This document shows, piece after piece, positions 13,612 to 16,350 of a stretch of DNA of 16,350 nucleotides. The stretch's first letter is position 1. Every line of letters starts with the position of its first letter. Source of the stretch: an uncultured Bacillota bacterium. Lineage in GTDB: Bacteria; Bacillota_I; Bacilli_A; RFN20; CAG-826. The notes below the pieces were generated by a model, which was not told the DNA's origin, did not search any database, and saw only the letters and a list, made by a program, of their open reading frames with translations. The stretch is taken from the NCBI GenBank assembly GCA_946623775.1, contig CAMORJ010000027.1, positions 1 through 16,350 of the forward strand. The letters run 5' to 3'. The position numbers and the translations under genes were made by a program.

Positions 13612-14556
13612 ATGAACATCAAAAAAGTAGCAATCATCGGATGCGGCAACGTCGGCGCATCCATCGCCTTCAACCTAGTGGAGAAAAGCATGTTCTCCGA
13701 GATGGTCCTCATCGACATCAACAAGGACAAAGCCGAAGGCGAGGCAATGGACTTAAGCCACGGCCTTCCTTATGCCGCTCCAATGGATATCTATGCCGGA
13801 GACTATAAAGACATCTCCGACGCCGCAATCATCATCATCACCAGCGGCGCTGCCCAGAAACCTGGCGAAACCCGCCTCGACCTGATTGGCAAAAACAGCG
13901 CCATCATGCGCTCCATCATCGAGCAGATCAACGCCGTTAACCCCGAGGGCATCCTCTTAATCGTCGCTAACCCCGTCGATATCCTTACCCATGTCGCTTT
14001 GAAGTATTCCAAACTTCCGAAGAACCGCGTCATGGGCAGCGGCACCGTTTTGGATACCGCGAGATTGAAATACCTTCTCGCCACCAAACTGAAAGTCGAC
14101 TCCCGCAACGTCCATACCGTCATCATGGGCGAACACGGCGATTCCGAATTCCCGGTCAACAGCATCGCCAATGTTTCCGGCATCCCTCTGCTCGACTTCT
14201 TCGAGTGGAAAGGCATGACCGGCTATGAAGCCATGCTTGCCGAAATCCACGAAGACGTGCGCATGTCCGCCTACGAAATCATCAAGAAGAAGGGCGCGAC
14301 GTACTATGGCATCGCCATGGCGGTTGGCAAAATCTGCCAGTCCATCGTCAACGATGAGAAGTCAATGCTCCCTGTCTCGGCTGAGCTTGAAGGGGAATAT
14401 GACATCAACGGACTCGCGATGTCGGTTCCTTGCATCATCGGAAAAGATGGCATCGAGAAAGTCCTTGAGGTTCCTCTTTCCACCCTCGAAAGGCGCGAAC
14501 TCAAGAGCAGCGCGAGCTCCTTGAAGGCGGTTGTGAAGACCCTCGACCTCAAGTGA
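13612..14556 (+). CDS. ldh: L-lactate dehydrogenase
   Basis: A 314-residue NAD-dependent enzyme that interconverts pyruvate and L-lactate, the usual fermentative NADH sink. The Rossmann motif is G-C-G-N-V-G-A-S (10-17), with the NAD-binding D-I-N at 35-37. The mobile loop has Gln82 and Arg88 in Q-K-P-G-E-T-R; Gln, not Arg, at the first position marks lactate rather than malate dehydrogenase. Further residues are Asn120 in V-A-N-P, Arg151, and the catalytic His175 in G-E-H-G-D-S-E-F. The length is normal. GGAGG with good spacing precedes the ATG. It stands 70 bases after ugd and has its own probable regulatory region, so it is likely a separate unit. Confidence 0.96.
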   Translation: MNIKKVAIIGCGNVGASIAFNLVEKSMFSEMVLIDINKDKAEGEAMDLSHGLPYAAPMDIYAGDYKDISDAAIIIITSGAAQKPGETRLDLIGKNSAIMRSIIEQINAVNPEGILLIVANPVDILTHVALKYSKLPKNRVMGSGTVLDTARLKYLLATKLKVDSRNVHTVIMGEHGDSEFPVNSIANVSGIPLLDFFEWKGMTGYEAMLAEIHEDVRMSAYEIIKKKGATYYGIAMAVGKICQSIVNDEKSMLPVSAELEGEYDINGLAMSVPCIIGKDGIEKVLEVPLSTLERRELKSSASSLKAVVKTLDLK

Positions 14557-14559
14557 GAG

Positions 14560-14586
14560 TTCACAGCCTGAAAATTGATATATAAT
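14560..14586 (+). promoter_or_regulatory. Candidate promoter for the DUF3800 gene pair
   Basis: A perfect TATAAT (14581-14586) is preceded by TTCACA (14560-14565, five of six bases of TTGACA) with a short 15-bp spacer. It follows the ldh stop directly and would serve the DUF3800 gene and its overlapping neighbour. Confidence 0.45.
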
Positions 14587-14687
14587 GACGGGGAACCAAA
14601 CCACATCCCCGGCATGCTTTAAAAGCCCTCCCTTCGATGTCTCGCCTAAAAGGCGCTAACGGATATCTCTATGAGAGGGTTTTTCAT

Positions 14688-15392
14688 ATGCTTTCACACT
14701 ATCCTTTAAATATTTATTGCGATGAATCCTGCCACCTAAGAAACGATGGATCCAGGGTCATGGGGCTTGGCGCCATCGCCTGCATTGCCGAGAGAAAAGA
14801 TATGATCGTCGACAGGATTCATCGCATCAAGGACTACTACGGATATAGTTTTCGGGAGATCAAGTGGTCCAACGTCACATTGAATCAGGTCGAGATGTGC
14901 AAGGCGCTTATCGATTTGTTCTGGAACAGCGCATCCCTTGCCTTCCGCGGCCTAATCATCCCCCATAAAGACGCGGTCGCATCCTCAAACCCGCAGTCTT
15001 TTGACGAGTTCTATTACAAGATGTACTACCAGCTTCTGGTGGTTTTGCTGGACGGCCCGTCGATCGGGAACCTTGTTTTCCTCGACCGCAAGGACAGCCA
15101 AGGGAAGAAGAAAATCAATAAGCTCTTCCATATTTTGGGCAATGCGACCCAAAGCGAAGGGGCTATCGATGGCATTGTGGAGATCGATTCGCAATGCTCT
15201 GATTTGCTTCAATTGTCCGATTTGCTGCTTGGGATGATCGTCCACCATAAACGGGGCCTGACCAACCGCGGCAACAGCGCCAAGCGAATCCTAATCGATT
15301 ATCTTCGCAGCAAGGTTGACATCGAATGCAGCACCATTCCGGGAGAAAAGAAGTTCAACCTCTTCTTTTGGGAGGGAACGAAAAATGTTTGA
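14688..15392 (+). CDS. DUF3800 domain protein
   Basis: The product is 234 residues from the ATG at 14688, which has GAGAGG 9 bases upstream. A longer reading from 14637 has no ribosome binding site and would add 17 residues unlike the family. The DUF3800 signature is clear: N-terminal Y-C-D-E-S (10-14), a central strand L-V-F-L-D-R-K-D (129-136), and C-terminal D-S-x-x-S-D-L-L-Q-L-S-D (167-178). These acidic residues give the RNase H-like active-site layout that has led to nuclease predictions for DUF3800; its activity is not established. Such genes are common in accessory and defence regions. The last 8 bases overlap the start of the next gene, so the two are translationally coupled. Confidence 0.85.
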   Translation: MLSHYPLNIYCDESCHLRNDGSRVMGLGAIACIAERKDMIVDRIHRIKDYYGYSFREIKWSNVTLNQVEMCKALIDLFWNSASLAFRGLIIPHKDAVASSNPQSFDEFYYKMYYQLLVVLLDGPSIGNLVFLDRKDSQGKKKINKLFHILGNATQSEGAIDGIVEIDSQCSDLLQLSDLLLGMIVHHKRGLTNRGNSAKRILIDYLRSKVDIECSTIPGEKKFNLFFWEGTKNV

Positions 15393-15963
15393 GATCGAGT
15401 ATCAGTATTTTCAGAAACGCTTTTCTGAGTTGCCTCGCTTCCGCGCCAACGGGCAGCTATACCAACCCTTTGTCTCGACTGATAACAAAAGATGGGGCCT
15501 TGGGTTCCCCGACATCTTCTATCACATCTCCAGCGCTTCGAAAGTCACCGACTGCAATAATTCGTCGCCTATCTTCCCTTGCTGCAACACGACTGCGCTT
15601 GGGTCGTGCTCCGGTCTGCCGATTAAGCAATATGCGGAGAAGACCGGCCGGATTCCTTGCCCTTATAGGGCTGGGGCGCTGCACTGCGTGCTTGATATCC
15701 TGCTTGGTTTGGCAAGCGGAAAACGCGATGGAGTCCAGATGGCCATACTTCCGTATTACAAAGGACGCATAACCGTTTTCATAAGGAAAAGAGTGGGGCC
15801 ATTGGATTATCTTTTGGTATTCAAGAAGTTCAAACAGCAAGAGGACGATAAGGGGCGTTTCACCCCTTTGTTGCTCATCACGTGCTACCCCCTTGCCTAT
15901 CGAAACATGATCCGAATTGTCGAAGGCCAACTAAAAAAGCATCGTGTTCCATTAGGAAAATAA
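15385..15963 (+). CDS. Unknown cysteine-rich protein coupled to DUF3800
   Basis: A 192-residue protein that I do not recognise. The ATG at 15385 follows GGGAGGG and lies inside the last codons of the DUF3800 gene; an in-frame ATG at 15316 would make an unnecessary long overlap. The central region (57-101) carries Cys57, Cys66, Cys67, Cys75, Cys92 and Cys101, which might bind a metal, followed by A-G-A-L-H-C. The C-terminal third is beta-rich and basic, with R-I-T-V-F-I-R-K-R, Y-L-L-V-F-K-K and T-P-L-L-L-I-T-C-Y, a pattern seen in small nuclease or toxin-like folds. That last likeness is weak. There is no TM helix or signal peptide. Confidence 0.75.
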   Translation: MFEIEYQYFQKRFSELPRFRANGQLYQPFVSTDNKRWGLGFPDIFYHISSASKVTDCNNSSPIFPCCNTTALGSCSGLPIKQYAEKTGRIPCPYRAGALHCVLDILLGLASGKRDGVQMAILPYYKGRITVFIRKRVGPLDYLLVFKKFKQQEDDKGRFTPLLLITCYPLAYRNMIRIVEGQLKKHRVPLGK

Positions 15964-16029
15964 TGGGCCGCAAGTCTAGATAGACAGAATTATACACGAA
16001 AGGCGTACAAAATTATGACACAAATATTG

Positions 16030-16035
16030 TATAAT
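16030..16035 (+). promoter_or_regulatory. -10 element of the antitoxin-toxin pair
   Basis: A perfect TATAAT lies 21 bases before the antitoxin ATG. The -35 is poor (TACAAA around 16006-16011). The half-similar arms GTACAAAAT (16005-16013) and ATATTGTAT (16025-16033) form an imperfect inverted repeat over the promoter, the usual place for an autoregulatory Phd operator. Confidence 0.45.
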
Positions 16036-16056
16036 GGCATAGCAAGGAGCCCTTTT

Positions 16057-16326
16057 ATGCCTAATATCATTTCCAGTGCCGACTTACGTAATAACTATGC
16101 CGAAATAACCCGTCAATGCCACGAGACCGGCGAACCGGTTTTCGTCACGAAAAACGGAAAAGGCGACATTGCCATACTGTCCATGGAAGCATATGATCGT
16201 TTGGCTGGTGTCGCCAAAGCCAGGGAACACGTTCTCCTCGGCCTTGAACAAGCTGAGGCGGGGAATACTATTACCGCAGAAGATGTAATGGCCAGAGTGA
16301 GGAAAAGGATAGATGAGTCATTGTGA
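16057..16326 (+). CDS. Phd/YefM-family antitoxin
   Basis: The product is 89 residues from the ATG at 16057, which has AAGGAG 7 bases upstream. An in-frame ATG at 16015 lies upstream of the probable TATAAT and is not used if that promoter is right. The N-terminal domain is typical: S-S-A-D-L-R-N-N-Y-A-E-I, G-E-P-V-F-V-T-K-N-G-K-G, and A-I-L-S-M-E-A-Y-D-R-L. This part dimerises and binds operator DNA. The C-terminal part (about 50-89) is charged and would wrap the toxin. The stop overlaps the start of a probable toxin gene by 14 bases, the usual layout of a type II toxin-antitoxin operon. Confidence 0.9.
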   Translation: MPNIISSADLRNNYAEITRQCHETGEPVFVTKNGKGDIAILSMEAYDRLAGVAKAREHVLLGLEQAEAGNTITAEDVMARVRKRIDESL

Positions 16327-16350
16327 AATAATCTTTTCCGACGTCGCCGC
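16313..16350 (+). CDS. Probable RelE/ParE toxin, cut by the window end
   Basis: The ATG at 16313 opens a frame reading M-S-H-C-E-I-I-F-S-D-V-A to the window edge. The I-I-F-S strand near the N-terminus is typical of RelE/ParE toxins. AGGAAAAGGA lies just upstream, inside the antitoxin gene. Only 12 codons are visible, so the family is inferred mainly from the antitoxin next to it. Confidence 0.55.
   Translation, partial: MSHCEIIFSDVA

Noticed and set aside
13612..14556. Malate dehydrogenase
   Set aside because: Gln82 in A-A-Q-K-P-G-E-T-R marks lactate dehydrogenase; malate enzymes have Arg there.
14589..14611. Hairpin CGGGGA/TCCCCG after ldh as its terminator
   Set aside because: It has a 6-bp stem with an 11-base loop and no T-run, and it lies just downstream of a perfect TATAAT, so it is more likely chance or part of the DUF3800 leader.

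Overview
The window is about 16.3 kb of bacterial DNA of moderate GC content, densely packed with genes. It uses standard stop codons: several genes end in TGA, so it does not use the Mycoplasma code. AGGAGG-type ribosome binding sites, an L-lactate dehydrogenase of the Bacillota type and an SPFH/zinc-ribbon protein like Bacillus YdjI suggest a Gram-positive (Bacillota-like) host. This is inference; no rRNA or other marker gene is present. No tRNA, rRNA, CRISPR array or insertion sequence was seen.

Layout. (1) 44-2697, plus strand: an alpha/beta hydrolase, a four-TM protein whose soluble N-terminal half looks like an ABC ATPase domain without its Walker A motif, and a small single-TM protein. 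(2) 2700-3998, minus: an AlbA_2 (Schlafen-type) regulator with a 23-bp tandem repeat in its promoter region. (3) 4178-12211, minus: an eight-gene operon, the main point of interest. (4) 12414-14556, plus: UDP-glucose dehydrogenase (ugd) and L-lactate dehydrogenase (ldh). (5) 14688-15963, plus: a DUF3800 protein overlapping an unknown cysteine-rich protein. (6) 16057 to the window end, plus: a Phd/YefM antitoxin and the first codons of its probable RelE/ParE toxin.

The operon reads, in transcription order (right to left): SPFH-like/zinc-ribbon protein; coiled-coil protein; ESCRT-III-like helical protein; AAA+ ATPase with MIT-like N-terminus; AAA+ ATPase without it and with a defective Walker B; second ESCRT-III-like protein; second AAA+ with MIT-like N-terminus; third AAA+ with MIT-like N-terminus and a long acidic Pro/Glu tail. 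It ends at a clear intrinsic terminator. The core is therefore a tandem duplication of the set [ESCRT-III-like, AAA+, AAA+] behind an SPFH-type scaffold. In eukaryotes and some archaea, ESCRT-III filaments are remodelled by the MIT-domain AAA ATPase Vps4/CdvC. In bacteria the known ESCRT-III relatives are PspA and Vipp1, and Bacillus PspA (YdjF) is encoded beside the SPFH protein YdjI. The inference is a bacterial ESCRT/Vps4-like membrane-remodelling machine with two filament proteins and two heteromeric AAA+ pairs. The ATPases show complementary losses of key residues (pore-loop aromatic, Walker B glutamate), which supports mixed rings. The function is not shown by the sequence; membrane repair, vesicle formation, division or envelope-stress defence are all possible.
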